From contig NZ_AP025688.1 in the NCBI RefSeq assembly GCF_023168325.1, positions 4,030,001-4,094,000 of the forward strand: DNA of 64,000 nucleotides. The letters run 5' to 3'. Shown here piece by piece: positions 1-9,272 of the stretch (within the stretch, counting starts at the first letter, position 1; every line of letters starts with the position of its first letter). The position numbers and the translations under genes are program-made. Source of the DNA: Tsukamurella sp. PLM1 (GTDB lineage Bacteria > Actinomycetota > Actinomycetes > Mycobacteriales > Mycobacteriaceae). The notes beneath the pieces were generated by a model. It had not been told where the DNA came from, ran no database searches, and saw nothing but the letters and a program-made list of their open reading frames with translations.

Positions 1-308
1 TGGTGCTGTGCTCGCTGCCCGACCCCGAGGGCGCGATCCGGCAGGTCCGCGGGCTTCTCCGGCCCGACGGTGACCTCCGCTTCCTCGAGCACGTCGCCGC
101 GCGGGGCGGCATGTTGGAGGGTCTGCAGAAGGTCGCCGACGCCACCGTCTGGCCGCGGCTGTTCGGGGGCTGTCACGCGCACCGCGACGCCGTCGGGCTG
201 ATCAGCGGCGCCGGCTTCGCCGTCACGACCGTCGAGGATCGGATGCTGGCGCCCGCGTGGGTGCCGTTCCCCACTTCCCCGCTGGTCCTGGGTCGCGCCC
301 ACGCATGA
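1..308 (+). CDS. Class I SAM-dependent methyltransferase, C-terminal part (5' end outside the window)
   Basis: The frame is open from the left edge and ends at TGA 306-308, so only the last ~101 residues are seen. The stretch VLCSLPDP followed by LRPDGDLRFLEH is the usual motif after the SAM-binding core of UbiE/Methyltransf_11-type enzymes, where an acidic beta-strand end precedes a 'VLRPGG' turn. The catalytic core and substrate-recognition part lie outside the window, so the acceptor cannot be named. It runs toward the TerD-fusion gene on the other strand, with about 220 bp between the two stops. The family call rests on a short motif. Confidence 0.7.
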   Translation, partial: VLCSLPDPEGAIRQVRGLLRPDGDLRFLEHVAARGGMLEGLQKVADATVWPRLFGGCHAHRDAVGLISGAGFAVTTVEDRMLAPAWVPFPTSPLVLGRAHA

Positions 309-528
309 CGATCGACGCTGCTGGAGCGCTGATCGTTGCCGAGATCGGTGCGTTCGCCGTCCTTCTCGCGGGGTTAGTCGCGGCCTGGTGAGACCTACGG
401 CATCGCGCGTAGCAGCGTGCGGTTGTCCACTGCCGTTACCCATTCGATTGTGTCCGTGGTGGACAAACCCTCCAATCGAGCGCTGGTCGACGCGGTTGAT
501 CAGTTCTCGGCAGGGTGTCCATCGGCGG

Positions 529-2535
529 TTAGCGTTCGTCTCGCGGCGTCTTCAGCACTTCGGTGACGTCGACGTGGAACTGGTTGACCAGGTTCACCAG
601 GCTCGACACGAAGCCGTTCTCCGTTGCCGCCCGCTTCGATCCCATCGACGCCTCGCCGGTGACCGTGAACTCTCGGATGTCTCGCCCGTCCGGCGGCGAC
701 AGCACATCCGCGTCGTCGCGCACCGAATCCAGTAACGCCGAGGTCGTTTCGGTTCGGCTCCCGAGGTGATGGGCGGTCAGCTTCAGGCGTGGTGGTGCGC
801 CGTCGAGCTGCCGCACAAGCCAATTCACCTTGGTGCCGACCCTTCCCGCTCTGGGCGCATCGACAGTTTGCGAGCATGCGATGCGCAGGCGAACCAGGTT
901 CGCGTTGACCACGATCGGGCCTGTTGCACCCACGACCTTGAGTGTTCCGAAGAGCTCACCGGAGTCCGCGAGTTGCTTGGCCCGACTCACGACATCCGCG
1001 GGATCACCCGGGCTGGACGCCGTGACCGACTGCCCCGTCAACGCGGTCAGTTGCAGGGCCACGTGGCACAACAACCGATCAAAGCGCGAGCAGATGTCTG
1101 CGGTCGCGGGATCCGACGACGACAGGGTTCCGTCCGAGATCCCGTTCCGGACCTTCACCCAATGACGGCCCATATCTCCGAAATGCCACATGCCCGATTG
1201 ATGCTCAGACCCGTACTGGAGAAACTGCTCCATGATTCGGCGATGGGTACGTTCCAGGCCGTCGTTCGCAACCGAGAGCGCCGCTTCGGTGAGGATCTCC
1301 TCCCACGACAGATGCCTGACCGACACCGATTTCGGCGGTCGCGCAGGTAGTCGGATCGGCAACTCGCCCGCTTCTGCGACGAGGTCGCAGGTAATAGTGA
1401 CAACTGCGTCGAACCCTTTCGAACGAGCGACTTGGATGTACCCTTCGACCTGTTCCGGGCTCAGCACGCCCTTCGCGGTCTTCACCTCGACGAGACCCAC
1501 CCAGGTCTTCGCTCCACGGGTCACTCGAATCAGGCCGTCCGGGCGAAGATCTTTGCCGCCCAGAGTGAACGCAACCTCGGTGAAGGTCTCCACCCTGCCC
1601 CGCGGGGCACCGAGCCGCGCGACGATCCGCTTGCCGAATTCCGGCACCGTCGCCATGACGGACAGCAGCACCGATGTGGAGCGACCTTCCTGTTCCGCAC
1701 TGCTCTTCATTCCCACCGTTGGAAACAGGCGGGCCGGCCGCCGGGCCGCATTCGGATCGGCAGGCAGCCCCGGGCACACTCGGTCCTTCCAGTCCCCGGG
1801 CAGCTTCGCCACGGGCTTCCTCCGCCTACTCAGCGCGACCTTCGATGCCGTATCGGGACCCTTCAGCACCGCACTGTCGCCGGCGGACTGCGCGGTCACG
1901 GGTTCACTCGAGTCCGGTGTGCGCTCGGTGACCACCTCTGCCGGATCGTCCACCTCGACGCCGTACTCGATCACCAGGGGCCGGAGCCCATCGCGGTATC
2001 CCTGGCCGACCGCTCGGATCTTCCACTCGGATTCCCGCCGATAGATCTCTCCGAAGATCACCGCCCGTTCATCGGTCAGGTCGGTGAGTTCGCTGATGAC
2101 GAACCTGTCGCCGGAAGAATTCGGGGATACGCCGTTCACCCGCATGCGAACCGCTTCCGCTGCACCGAAGGTGACGTCGCCGGATTCCTCCAGGTCAATA
2201 CTCGCGGCGATAACGATCCGATCCACCTCGTCGGGGAGGCGAGCGAGATCCACTTCGACCGTCGACTCGCCTCCGGGCGACTCTTCTCCCGTACTTTCGA
2301 CCTTCAGTCGGACGGCCCCGTCAGCGCCGACGGGCTGGTTGTAGAAGACGAGATCGCGACTCGACCGGACTCTACCGTTCTCACCAAGGATCAGAACACT
2401 CGTGTCGGACACGATATTCGTCGAATGCGCTGGCAGATCAGCCGTGATCGCGATGGCGAGACGCATCGCGGCACCACCGAGAGCGGCTTCCACCGCGATG
2501 TTTTCACCTTTGGACAACATCACAGAGCTCACCAT
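529..2535 (-). CDS. TerD-domain protein fused to a PD-(D/E)XK nuclease-like domain
   Basis: This is a 668-residue two-part protein. Residues ~1-195 form a TerD/stress-protein domain: it starts MLSKGENIAVEA, has acidic calcium-type loops, and contains the typical FGEIYRRESEWKIRAVGQGY end strand. After a ~100-residue linker, residues ~315-385 show a restriction-endonuclease-like core: E320, D333 in RPDG, E350-V-K352, then EQVEGYIQVA, which resembles the Q-x3-Y element of RecB-type nucleases. The last ~280 residues are not recognised. TerD domains belong to Ter stress/defence systems, and fusion to a nuclease core suggests DNA processing or anti-phage activity; that is inference. A start at Met6 (position 2520) is equally possible because neither start has a strong ribosome-binding site. 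Confidence 0.75.
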   Translation of the reverse strand: MVSSVMLSKGENIAVEAALGGAAMRLAIAITADLPAHSTNIVSDTSVLILGENGRVRSSRDLVFYNQPVGADGAVRLKVESTGEESPGGESTVEVDLARLPDEVDRIVIAASIDLEESGDVTFGAAEAVRMRVNGVSPNSSGDRFVISELTDLTDERAVIFGEIYRRESEWKIRAVGQGYRDGLRPLVIEYGVEVDDPAEVVTERTPDSSEPVTAQSAGDSAVLKGPDTASKVALSRRRKPVAKLPGDWKDRVCPGLPADPNAARRPARLFPTVGMKSSAEQEGRSTSVLLSVMATVPEFGKRIVARLGAPRGRVETFTEVAFTLGGKDLRPDGLIRVTRGAKTWVGLVEVKTAKGVLSPEQVEGYIQVARSKGFDAVVTITCDLVAEAGELPIRLPARPPKSVSVRHLSWEEILTEAALSVANDGLERTHRRIMEQFLQYGSEHQSGMWHFGDMGRHWVKVRNGISDGTLSSSDPATADICSRFDRLLCHVALQLTALTGQSVTASSPGDPADVVSRAKQLADSGELFGTLKVVGATGPIVVNANLVRLRIACSQTVDAPRAGRVGTKVNWLVRQLDGAPPRLKLTAHHLGSRTETTSALLDSVRDDADVLSPPDGRDIREFTVTGEASMGSKRAATENGFVSSLVNLVNQFHVDVTEVLKTPRDER

Positions 2536-2719
2536 TGCGCCAATGTAGTCCTGCCTCGTCGCGCCGTCAGCGAGTCCTCACCAAATTGCACTGATCGAAC
2601 GACACACCCTCTCTCCGCTGGGCGATCTCGCCCACTCGTCTGTACGAAGTGCACCCGCGACGCAGACGCAAGCAACAGATAAGCCATGAACGGCAGCACG
2701 TCACGTTCGGACACGAACG

Positions 2720-4105
2720 TCAGGCCGCATGACCGCAGGTGCACTGGCATTCGGTGAGGGTGCCGCCTGCGGCGGCGGTGTGGCTCCAGGCTGTGCTGCC
2801 GGGCACCAGGGCGGGGACGCGCTCGGCCGTTCCGTCCGCCGTACCCGACGGTGCCGTCGCCGCCGGCGCGCTGTCCGAGGCCGCCGGCACCGTCGACTCC
2901 AGCACCGACTTCGCGGGCACACGGCGCCACAGGGCTGGCGCGAGAACCGCTCCGGCAGCCGCGATTCCGGCGAGCACCGCCCACGCGGGCACGAGACCGA
3001 AACGATCGGCACCCCAACCCCCGATCGGGTAGGCGACCAACCAAGCCAGGTGCGAAAGCGAGAACTGGGCGGCGAAGACGGCGGCCACGTCGCTCGGTGC
3101 CGCAGCGGCGCGCAGCACCGTTCCGGTGGGGGTGATCGCCATGGCCGATCCGGCGCCGCTGGCGAACCACACCGCCGCGGTCAGCGCCCACGACGGGGTG
3201 GCGGCGGCGGCCATCGCGACGGCGCCGACGGCTGCGGCGGTGAGCACCGCTGCGCCCGTGAGCATCACGACCCGTGCGGGGAATCGGTCCAACAGTCGCG
3301 GGACCGCCAGCGCCACGAGCAGGGTGCCGCCGCCGGATGCGGCCAGCATCCACGCGACCTGGGATTCATTGCCACCCAGTCGATCGCGAACGTAGTTCAC
3401 GGTGTTGACCACTACGATCGAGCCCGCGGCGGCCACCGCGAAGTTCACTGCGAAGACGCCCCGCAGGCTCGGGGTGCGGGCGAAGAGGCGGACGCCGGAG
3501 AGTATCCGGTCGGCGGGGCCACCCGACGGTGCCGTGCGCGCGTCGGGCACCGTCGCCCGGAGAACGAGGAGAGCGGAGGCTACGAAACCGACTGCGGTGC
3601 CGACGAACAGGACGTCGAACTCGATGACGAGGAGCGCCACCGCCGCGACCACCGGGCTGACGAGGCTCTCCATCGTGTACGCGACTTGGGACGCGGACAG
3701 TGCCGTGGTGTACTCGCGCTCGTCGGTGATGATGTCCGGGATCACGGCCTGGAACGTGGGCGTGAACGCCGCCGACGCGGCCTGCAGCGTGCCGATGAGC
3801 ACGTAGATCTGCCAGACCTCGGTGACGAAGGGCAGGGCGAGGACGATGCCCGCCCGCACGACGTCGAGGGCCACCAGGAACGCCCGCCGCGGAAGCCGGT
3901 CGACATAGGCCGCGGCCAGCGGCGCGATGACGACGTACAGCACCATCTTGATCGTCAGCGCGGTGCCGAGCACGACGGCGGCCGAGGAGCCCGCGACCTT
4001 GTAGGCGAGCAGGCCGAGCGCGACGGTGGTCAGGCCCGTGCCGAGCAGCGCGACGATCTGCGCGCTGAACAGCAGCCGGAAGTCGCGGTGCGCGAACGGT
4101 CCCAC
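2720..4105 (-). CDS. MFS exporter with a Cys/His-rich C-terminal tail
   Basis: This is a 461-residue, 12-helix major facilitator protein of the drug/metal exporter type (MFS_1/MFS_3-like). It has the loop-2/3 motif YVDRLPRR and a second half beginning after ~residue 210. After the last helix there is a ~60-residue Ala/Ser/Thr-rich cytosolic tail ending ECQCTCGHAA, an unusual cluster of three cysteines and one histidine that could bind a soft metal. The start is GTG at 4105, preceded by AAGGAGTCC at good spacing. It lies 30 bp after the upstream metal-associated gene and shares its CsoR-like operator, so copper or another soft metal is a plausible substrate or signal. Transport specificity is not shown by sequence. 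Confidence 0.8.
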   Translation of the reverse strand: MGPFAHRDFRLLFSAQIVALLGTGLTTVALGLLAYKVAGSSAAVVLGTALTIKMVLYVVIAPLAAAYVDRLPRRAFLVALDVVRAGIVLALPFVTEVWQIYVLIGTLQAASAAFTPTFQAVIPDIITDEREYTTALSASQVAYTMESLVSPVVAAVALLVIEFDVLFVGTAVGFVASALLVLRATVPDARTAPSGGPADRILSGVRLFARTPSLRGVFAVNFAVAAAGSIVVVNTVNYVRDRLGGNESQVAWMLAASGGGTLLVALAVPRLLDRFPARVVMLTGAAVLTAAAVGAVAMAAAATPSWALTAAVWFASGAGSAMAITPTGTVLRAAAAPSDVAAVFAAQFSLSHLAWLVAYPIGGWGADRFGLVPAWAVLAGIAAAGAVLAPALWRRVPAKSVLESTVPAASDSAPAATAPSGTADGTAERVPALVPGSTAWSHTAAAGGTLTECQCTCGHAA

Positions 4106-4135
4106 GTCGGACTCCTTGCGGAAGATACGAACTGG

Positions 4136-4929
4136 TCAGTGGTGGTGCGCGTGAGCGGCGTGGTGACCGGTGTGCGAATCGGGCTGCGGCGCACCGTCGG
4201 CCATGAAGGTGAAGTCGGCGGTGCGGACCGTGCCCCCGTGCTGGAAGTCGAGGAACAACCGGTACGTGCCCGCCGACGGGGCCACAGCGTGGAACCGGAT
4301 GTCGGGGCCCGCGGGGTCGCAGGGTCCGACGGGTCCCCTTCGGGGTGGACGTGCAGGAAGGCGAGATCGCCTGCGCGCAGCGCGACGAGGTGGCCGTACG
4401 CGGCGAGGTAGGGCTCGAGGTCGGTGACCGGCACGCCGCCGCGCGTGACGGTCGCGCGCAACTCGGCGCCCTGACCGGGGACGAGCGCGCCGTCGAGCGT
4501 GACGACGTAGTCGTCGACCTGCGAGACCGCGCGCGGCGCGAGCAAGTCGACGGGGCGGTACTCGCCGGGAACGGCGACGTCGGCGCCGAGCACGATGCCG
4601 GAGCCGAGCGCGGACGGGACGACGTCGGCGAAGAAGCGCCACACGCCCGGCGTGAGATCCAGCTCGACCGACCACGTGCCGACGGGATCCATGACGGGAT
4701 GCACGTGCTGGAAGCCGCTGGTGTCGCGCTGCACGGCGATGAAGTGCAGCCGCTTGTCGTGCTGCTCGTCGAAATCGGTGACGGGCGCGCCGTCGGGGCC
4801 GAGGATCGCGAACTCGACGCGGGTGCGGCCGGCGTCGAGGATCGTGAGCGACGGGGTGATGCGGTAACCCCGCTCCGCGGTCTGCAGCCCCTGCGGGAAC
4901 GGTGCGGCGGTGGGTGCGCTGTGGTCCAT
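4136..4929 (-). CDS. Metal-associated hypothetical protein with His-rich C-terminus (frame broken near 4325)
   Basis: The N-terminal frame (MDHSAPTAAPF...) runs to FLHVHPEGDPSDPA. The C-terminal continuation, GPDIRFHAVAPSAGTYRLFLDFQHGG...HTGHHAAHAHHH, is in the -1 frame, so one base seems missing around 4320-4330 in a G/C-rich run. Joined, the protein is ~263 residues with two beta-rich repeats, conserved FQHVHP / FLHVHP His motifs and a His-rich tail. Similar proteins in actinobacteria sit beside copper-handling genes, but I know no assigned reaction. No signal peptide is visible. It is first in an operon with the MFS exporter, behind a CsoR-like operator. The frameshift is probably a sequence error rather than decay. 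Confidence 0.65.
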
Positions 4930-4958
4930 GACGTGCTCCTTCGGTTCGACACGTCATT

Positions 4959-4977
4959 GATACCCATAGGGGGTATA
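4959..4977 (-). promoter_or_regulatory. CsoR-like operator / metal-responsive promoter
   Basis: On the minus strand the sequence TACCCCCTATGGGTA (4975-4961) is an interrupted inverted repeat of the kind bound by CsoR/RcnR copper repressors. It lies between a weak -35 (TTGCGG) and a -10 (TATCAA) spaced 17 bp apart, about 30 bp upstream of the metal-associated gene. No CsoR gene is in the window. Binding is inferred from the pattern and from a similar site at 34736. Confidence 0.55.
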
Positions 4978-5022
4978 TTCCGCAACCGCTGCAGTCCGGA
5001 GCCGAGCACCTGCGGTTGAACC

Positions 5023-5370
5023 TGATCAATACACCTCCGTCCGGTTCGCCGAGGGACTGGCCGGCGCGGGCACTACGAGTTCGATTGGCAGCGTGGGTGA
5101 TTCGTATCACGATGCGCTCGCTGAGACGATCAACGGGCTCTACAAGACCGAGCTGATCAAACCCCGCAAACCGTGGAAGAGCGTCGAACAGGTCGAATAC
5201 GGCACCGCCGAATGGGTCGACTGGTTCAACCACCGCCGGCCCTACGAGTACTGCGGTGACATCCCACCCGCGGAGTTGGAGGCCGCGTACTACGCTGCGA
5301 GGACACCCAACCATCAGGTGCCGGTGACTGATCGAGTCAGTCTCCGGACACACCGGGGCGGTTCAGACTG
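5023..5370 (+). mobile_element. IS3-family insertion sequence remnant (3' end of transposase OrfB and right end)
   Basis: The reading frame gives the C-terminal part of an IS3 OrfB (rve integrase core): a start region like SVRFAEGLAGAG, then GSVGDSYHDALAETINGLYKTEL and EWVDWFNHRRPYEYCGDIPP. The last catalytic Glu (ALAETING) is present, but the upstream DD part and all of OrfA are missing, so it is inactive. The sequence TGAGTCTCCGG-like/ACCGGGGCGGTTCA near 5340-5370 looks like the right terminal repeat. It sits at the left edge of the accessory catabolic block, between the metal genes and the MHS transporter. The exact left breakpoint is uncertain (about 5020). Confidence 0.75.
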
Positions 5371-5442
5371 CCAACGCCTGGTGGCCGACCCAAGTCGTGG
5401 ATCGGCCACCGTGCCGCCGTAGTGCGATACGGTCAGCCGGCG

Positions 5443-6740
5443 TCAGCCGGCCAGCCGGTTGCGGAACTGCAGGGCAACCAGGGTGCACACGGCACCGGCC
5501 ATGACGAAGTACGCCGGCGTCAGAATCGATCCCGTGAGTGACGTCATTTCGGTGATGATCAGCGGTCCGGTTCCGCCGAACACGACGGCGGCGATATTCC
5601 ATCCCAGCCCGAGACTCGTGTACCGGCTGTGGACGCTGAACAATTCCGGAATCGCCGCCAGACCCGATGCGAAGCCCATCGCGGAGACGATTCCCATGAC
5701 GACCATGGCAATGATTCCAGCAGACACATTTCCGCTATCGAGTACATTCATCGCTGGATAGGAGAGCAGCAGAAGCAGGACCGTTGAAATGAGGATCAGC
5801 CTAGGTGCACCGATCCGATCGGACAGTTTTCCGAAGAACGGGAGCGCCACGCAGAAGGTCACCACCGCGGTCGTGTTGATCACGGTGGCATCGCTCTTCG
5901 CGAAATCCATCGCCGTGGACAAGTACGACGGGAGAAAGATCAGGAAGATGTACGTCGCCGCGGTCATCGCCGAGAGCACACCGGCGGCGTACAGAACTCT
6001 GGGCATGTCCCTGCCCATCTGTTGGGAGGCGTTCCGCGCTCGACGCGCCGAGCCCTCACTCGCCGCCGCAGCCGCTAGGAACTCCGGCGTCTCGGTGAGT
6101 TGCGTACGCACGTAGACACCGACCAACCCGAGGGGCAGCGCCAGCAGGAACGGAATCCGCCACAGCCAGCCATTGACAACCTCGGGACTCGCGGTGTTGG
6201 TCACGAGGAGGGCGCCGAAAGATCCGGCCAGCAGGCCCCCGCCGACGGCGACGCCGAGCCAACTGAGGTCGTAACCTCGCCGCCCCTTGGGGGCGTACTC
6301 GGCAACATACGTCGCCGCGCCGCCGAACTCGCCTCCGACAGCGATCCCCTGCAACAGGCGCGCAAGGATGAGAACGATCGGTGCAGCGACCCCGATCTGC
6401 GCCTGCGTCGGCAGGAGACCGATCGCGGTGGTCGCCCCGATGAGAGCAGTATCACCGCCGCGAGCACCTTCTGCCGCCCGATACGATCGCCGATCGGGCC
6501 GAACACGAGTGCACCGACCGGCCTGACGATGTAACTGGTCGCGTACGCGCTCCACGTCAACAAGAGCGAGACGACGGGATCGGCCGCCGGAAAGAACAGC
6601 GCCGCCAGGGTGGGCGCGAAGAAGGCGTACACGACGAAGTCGTAGTACTCGACGAACGTCCCGATCGCAGCGGCGATTGTCGGTTTTCGCGTATTGAGTG
6701 AACTGTTCGCGCCGGTGGGGTCGGCGATGGATTGAGACAT
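5443..6740 (-). CDS. MHS-family MFS transporter (frame broken near 6447)
   Basis: The joined product is ~432 residues with 12 helices. Its N-terminal [20 protein letters not shown] and loop [14 protein letters not shown] are typical of the metabolite:H+ symporter group (proline/betaine, shikimate, alpha-ketoglutarate and aromatic-acid transporters). The N-terminal half ends in ...VILLS, and the frame then continues at -1 as [12 protein letters not shown], so one base appears lost at ~6447. The start at 6740 has GAGGGAG just upstream. It is divergent from the TetR gene at 6970, and the intervening region carries a palindrome of the cluster-wide type. Import of the aromatic substrate handled by this block is the likely role. 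The specific ligand is unknown. Confidence 0.75.
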
Positions 6741-6884
6741 GGCTCCCTCGGATTGCTTCGAAGAACTGGCCGTACATGAGCAGAACGCTCGACGCTCGGG
6801 GACGGTCCGGTGAATCGCCGGTGGGGCCGAGCGCACCGAAAGACTAAACCGTGATCCACATCACCGTCAACAGTGATGACGAAG

Positions 6885-6904
6885 TTTCAACGAGAGTGTT
6901 GACA
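6885..6904. promoter_or_regulatory. Cluster-type palindromic operator (degenerate left arm)
   Basis: TTTCAACG-agag-TGTTGACA matches the TGTCAACA-N4-TGTTGAYA pattern found at five other promoters in the two aryl-acid clusters (left arm 6 of 8, right arm 8 of 8). The right arm contains TTGACA, a perfect -35 hexamer for the rightward TetR gene. It lies in the divergent region between the MHS transporter and the TetR gene. Binding is inferred. Confidence 0.45.
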
Positions 6905-6969
6905 GCCTCGGTATGAGCTCCTGCAAGAGCTTGCTAACGTTCGCATCACGTACCGCGGAAGGAGTCCTC

Positions 6970-7566
6970 GTGTCCGATGAGTCGCAGCGGGGCACCGCAC
7001 CGCGTGGTCGCCCGCGCGATCCGGCGATCGACGAAGCCATCCTCGACGCGACGGTCAAGGCCCTCGCCGCCCACGGGGTGGCCGGCACATCGATGGAGCG
7101 TGTCGCATCCGACGCGGGGGTATCGAAGGTCACCGTCTACGCGCGCTACCGCACCAAGAACCGGCTCATCGGCGCCGCCCTCGAGCATCTGCAACTCGGC
7201 GACGTTCCGCCGGTGTCGGGCGATCTCGAACGCGACCTGGCGCGCCTGCTCGCCGCCATGCGTCGTCAGTACGCGTCGGTCGGCGGGATGAGCATCGTCG
7301 GCACATGCCTTGCCGCCGACGGCAGGGACGCCGGCTTCCTCGACGTGGTGCGCGACAGCACCCTCAGGCCGCGGCGCGCCACGTTCGTTCAGGTGCTCTC
7401 GGCGGCCGTCCGCGATGGAACACTCACCGCCGGAGCCGACCTCGAGCTCGCGACCTCGATGATGATCGGCGCGTTCTACGCCGACTACCTGGCCGGCACG
7501 CCCATGGACGACGAATGGGATCGGCGAGTGGCGCGCGCGGCCCTGCGGGGGATCACGGGAGAGTGA
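6970..7566 (+). CDS. TetR/AcrR-family transcriptional regulator
   Basis: This 198-residue protein has an N-terminal helix-turn-helix (residues ~18-65; GTSMERVASDAGVSKVTVYARYRTKNRLI) and a C-terminal ligand-binding domain of the TetR_C type. GTG at 6970 was chosen because GGAAGGAGT lies 5-13 bases upstream; an ATG at 6913 lacks such a site. It is divergent from the MHS transporter and directly upstream of the P450 operon. A perfect 7+7 inverted repeat at 7645-7665 in the P450 promoter is the obvious candidate operator, so it probably represses the P450 system until an aromatic effector binds. The effector is unknown. Confidence 0.85.
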   Translation: MSDESQRGTAPRGRPRDPAIDEAILDATVKALAAHGVAGTSMERVASDAGVSKVTVYARYRTKNRLIGAALEHLQLGDVPPVSGDLERDLARLLAAMRRQYASVGGMSIVGTCLAADGRDAGFLDVVRDSTLRPRRATFVQVLSAAVRDGTLTAGADLELATSMMIGAFYADYLAGTPMDDEWDRRVARAALRGITGE

Positions 7567-7644
7567 GTCCGCCTCCGGCCAGTTAAGTCGGTGTCGAACT
7601 ATTGACATCTGCGTCACATACGCGCATCCTGTGTGGGGTAAATC

Positions 7645-7665
7645 TCTTTACTGGACCGTTCAGTA
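7645..7665. promoter_or_regulatory. TetR-type operator upstream of the P450 gene
   Basis: TTTACTG-gaccgtt-CAGTAAA is a perfect inverted repeat with 7-bp arms and a 7-bp spacer, ending 24 bp before the P450 start. Upstream at 7597-7607 is GAACTATTGAC, identical over 11 bases to sequence in the SDR/ALDH divergent promoter at 44484-44494. It is probably bound by the TetR protein encoded at 6970. Confidence 0.6.
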
Positions 7666-7689
7666 AATGCCGAACCGCCGGAGGATCCG

Positions 7690-8884
7690 ATGGACGTTCC
7701 CCACCCCCGTACAGCCACCGAGGTGACGTACGACCACCTCGACCAGACTCTGACCCGCGATGAAGTGTGGTCGTCGTACGCCGAGATGCGCGACGCCTGC
7801 CCGGTCGCGCACAACTCCCGCTACGGGGTCATCTCCACGTGACGCGATACGACGACGTCAAGGAGACCGCGAATCGCGCGGACGTCTTCAGCTCGGCCGA
7901 CGGGGCGTTCATCCCGCCCAGCGGCCTGCCGCGGATGGCGCCGATCGACTACGACGGCGACGAGCACCACTTCTGGCGGGCCCTGATGCAGACACCGGTG
8001 AGCCCGCCCGCCGTGCGGGCTCTGCACGACGACATCGTGGCGATCGTCGACCGGCACATCGACGCGTTCGCCGCCAACGGTTCCGCGAACCTCGCAAAGG
8101 AGCTCGCCGAACCGGTCCCCGCGCACGTGGTCGGCATGGTCGCCGGACTCGACGTGGCGGACTGCGGCACCCTCCGCGAGGAGGCGATCAAGACGTTCCA
8201 GTCGATCGGTACACCTGACTTCGCGGACAACAAGAACAGTTTCGACGCCTTCGTCAACGATCAGATCGCTCGGCGGCGCGCCGAACCGCGGGACGACTTC
8301 CTCACGGACCTGGCGATCGGCAGGATCGGGACCGGCACCTCGACGACGACGAGATCATCGGCGTCGTCACCACACTCCTCATCGGAGGTCACCACTCCAC
8401 CGCTGCCTCGATGGGCAATCTCATCCACCACGTCCTCAGCGTCCCCGGGCTGCGGGAGGTCGTCGACCACGGCGGGCCCCGGCTCTCCGCCCTGATCGAG
8501 GAGAGCCTCCGCGTCACGACGCCGCTGCACATCTTCGCGCGGACCGCGACGGCCGACACCGCCATCGCCGGAGTCGAGGTTCCCGAATCGACCCGCCTGT
8601 TCCTCAACTACGCCTCGGCGAACCACGATCCGCGACGGTTCGACGACCCCGAGGAGTTCAAGCTGGACCGCAAGCCGAATCCGCACCTGGCCTTCGGGTT
8701 CGGCCCGCACCTGTGCCTGGGCCGCCACCTGGCGCGGCACGAGCTGAAGGTGATGATCGAACGCCTCTTCGAGCGGCTTCCGGATCTGCGGCTGGCCGGC
8801 GAAGTCACCTACTCGACCCTCCAGGGCGGAAAACTCCTCGAGATCGTCGACCTCCCCGTCGAGTTCACGCCCATCCCCGCGTAG
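7690..8884 (+). CDS. Cytochrome P450 (two frame breaks, near 7826 and 8330)
   Basis: Three frames join into a ~400-residue bacterial P450: MDVPHPRTATEVTYDHLDQ... then VTRYDDVKETANRADVFSS... then DDDEIIGVVTTLLIGG. Each step is -1, consistent with single lost bases in GGGG and GGGA runs. Visible motifs are ExxR in EESLR, the haem-binding signature FGFGPHLCLGRH, and an I-helix reading IGGHHSTAAS, where the usual acidic residue before Thr/Ser is His. GGAGG precedes ATG 7690. The next genes encode its [2Fe-2S] ferredoxin and FAD reductase, so this is a class I three-component system. With a formaldehyde-oxidising gene downstream, O- or N-demethylation of an aromatic acid is the favoured role. Confidence 0.8.
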
Positions 8885-8948
8885 CCCGGCCCCGCGCCGA
8901 CCCACCTCCGTCCGTCCCTCCCTCCCCTCCCCCGAAAGGGCTACTCCC

Positions 8949-9272
8949 ATGGCACAAGTGACATTCGTCCATCCCGGCGGCTCGCGATCGGACGTCACCG
9001 TCCCCGATGGCGTCTCGCTCATGGAGGCCGCCATCGACGCGGGCATCGACGAGATCCTCGCCGAGTGCGGTGGCAACGCGACCTGCGCGACCTGCCACAT
9101 CTATCTCACCGAGGGCTGCGCGAACCGGGTCCCCCCGATGACCCCGCTCGAGGACGACATGCTCGAGGGCACCGTGGCCCCGCGTCGGCCCACGAGCCGG
9201 CTCTCGTGCCAGCTCGTCGGCGGTCCCGCCGTCGACGGCCTGGTCGTCGAGCTCCCGGAGGACCAGTGGTGA
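8949..9272 (+). CDS. [2Fe-2S] ferredoxin, P450 redox partner
   Basis: This is a 107-residue ferredoxin of the adrenodoxin/putidaredoxin type. The cluster-binding cysteines are seen in AECGGNATCATCH and in the later RLSCQL, giving the C-x5-C-x2-C...C pattern. The length is normal for the family. A run of C/T-rich sequence and GAAAGGG precede ATG 8949. The stop overlaps the GTG of the reductase gene (GTGA), implying translational coupling. It should carry electrons from the FAD reductase to the upstream P450. Confidence 0.92.
   Translation: MAQVTFVHPGGSRSDVTVPDGVSLMEAAIDAGIDEILAECGGNATCATCHIYLTEGCANRVPPMTPLEDDMLEGTVAPRRPTSRLSCQLVGGPAVDGLVVELPEDQW

Noticed and set aside
305..391. A 28-codon ORF overlapping the methyltransferase stop (ATGA), encoding a hydrophobic peptide.
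   Set aside because: It is short, has no homologous motif, and the overlap could be chance. A small membrane peptide cannot be excluded, but support is too thin.
2729..4411. A 560-codon open frame on the plus strand, antisense to the MFS and metal genes.
   Set aside because: The translation is rich in Arg/Gly/His with no fold-like pattern. It is the usual antisense artefact of GC-rich codon use.
4960..5080. Possible attL copy of the tRNA-Pro 3' end at the left edge of block 1.
   Set aside because: No repeat of the tRNA 3' sequence (TTCGAATCCCGCC) was found there.
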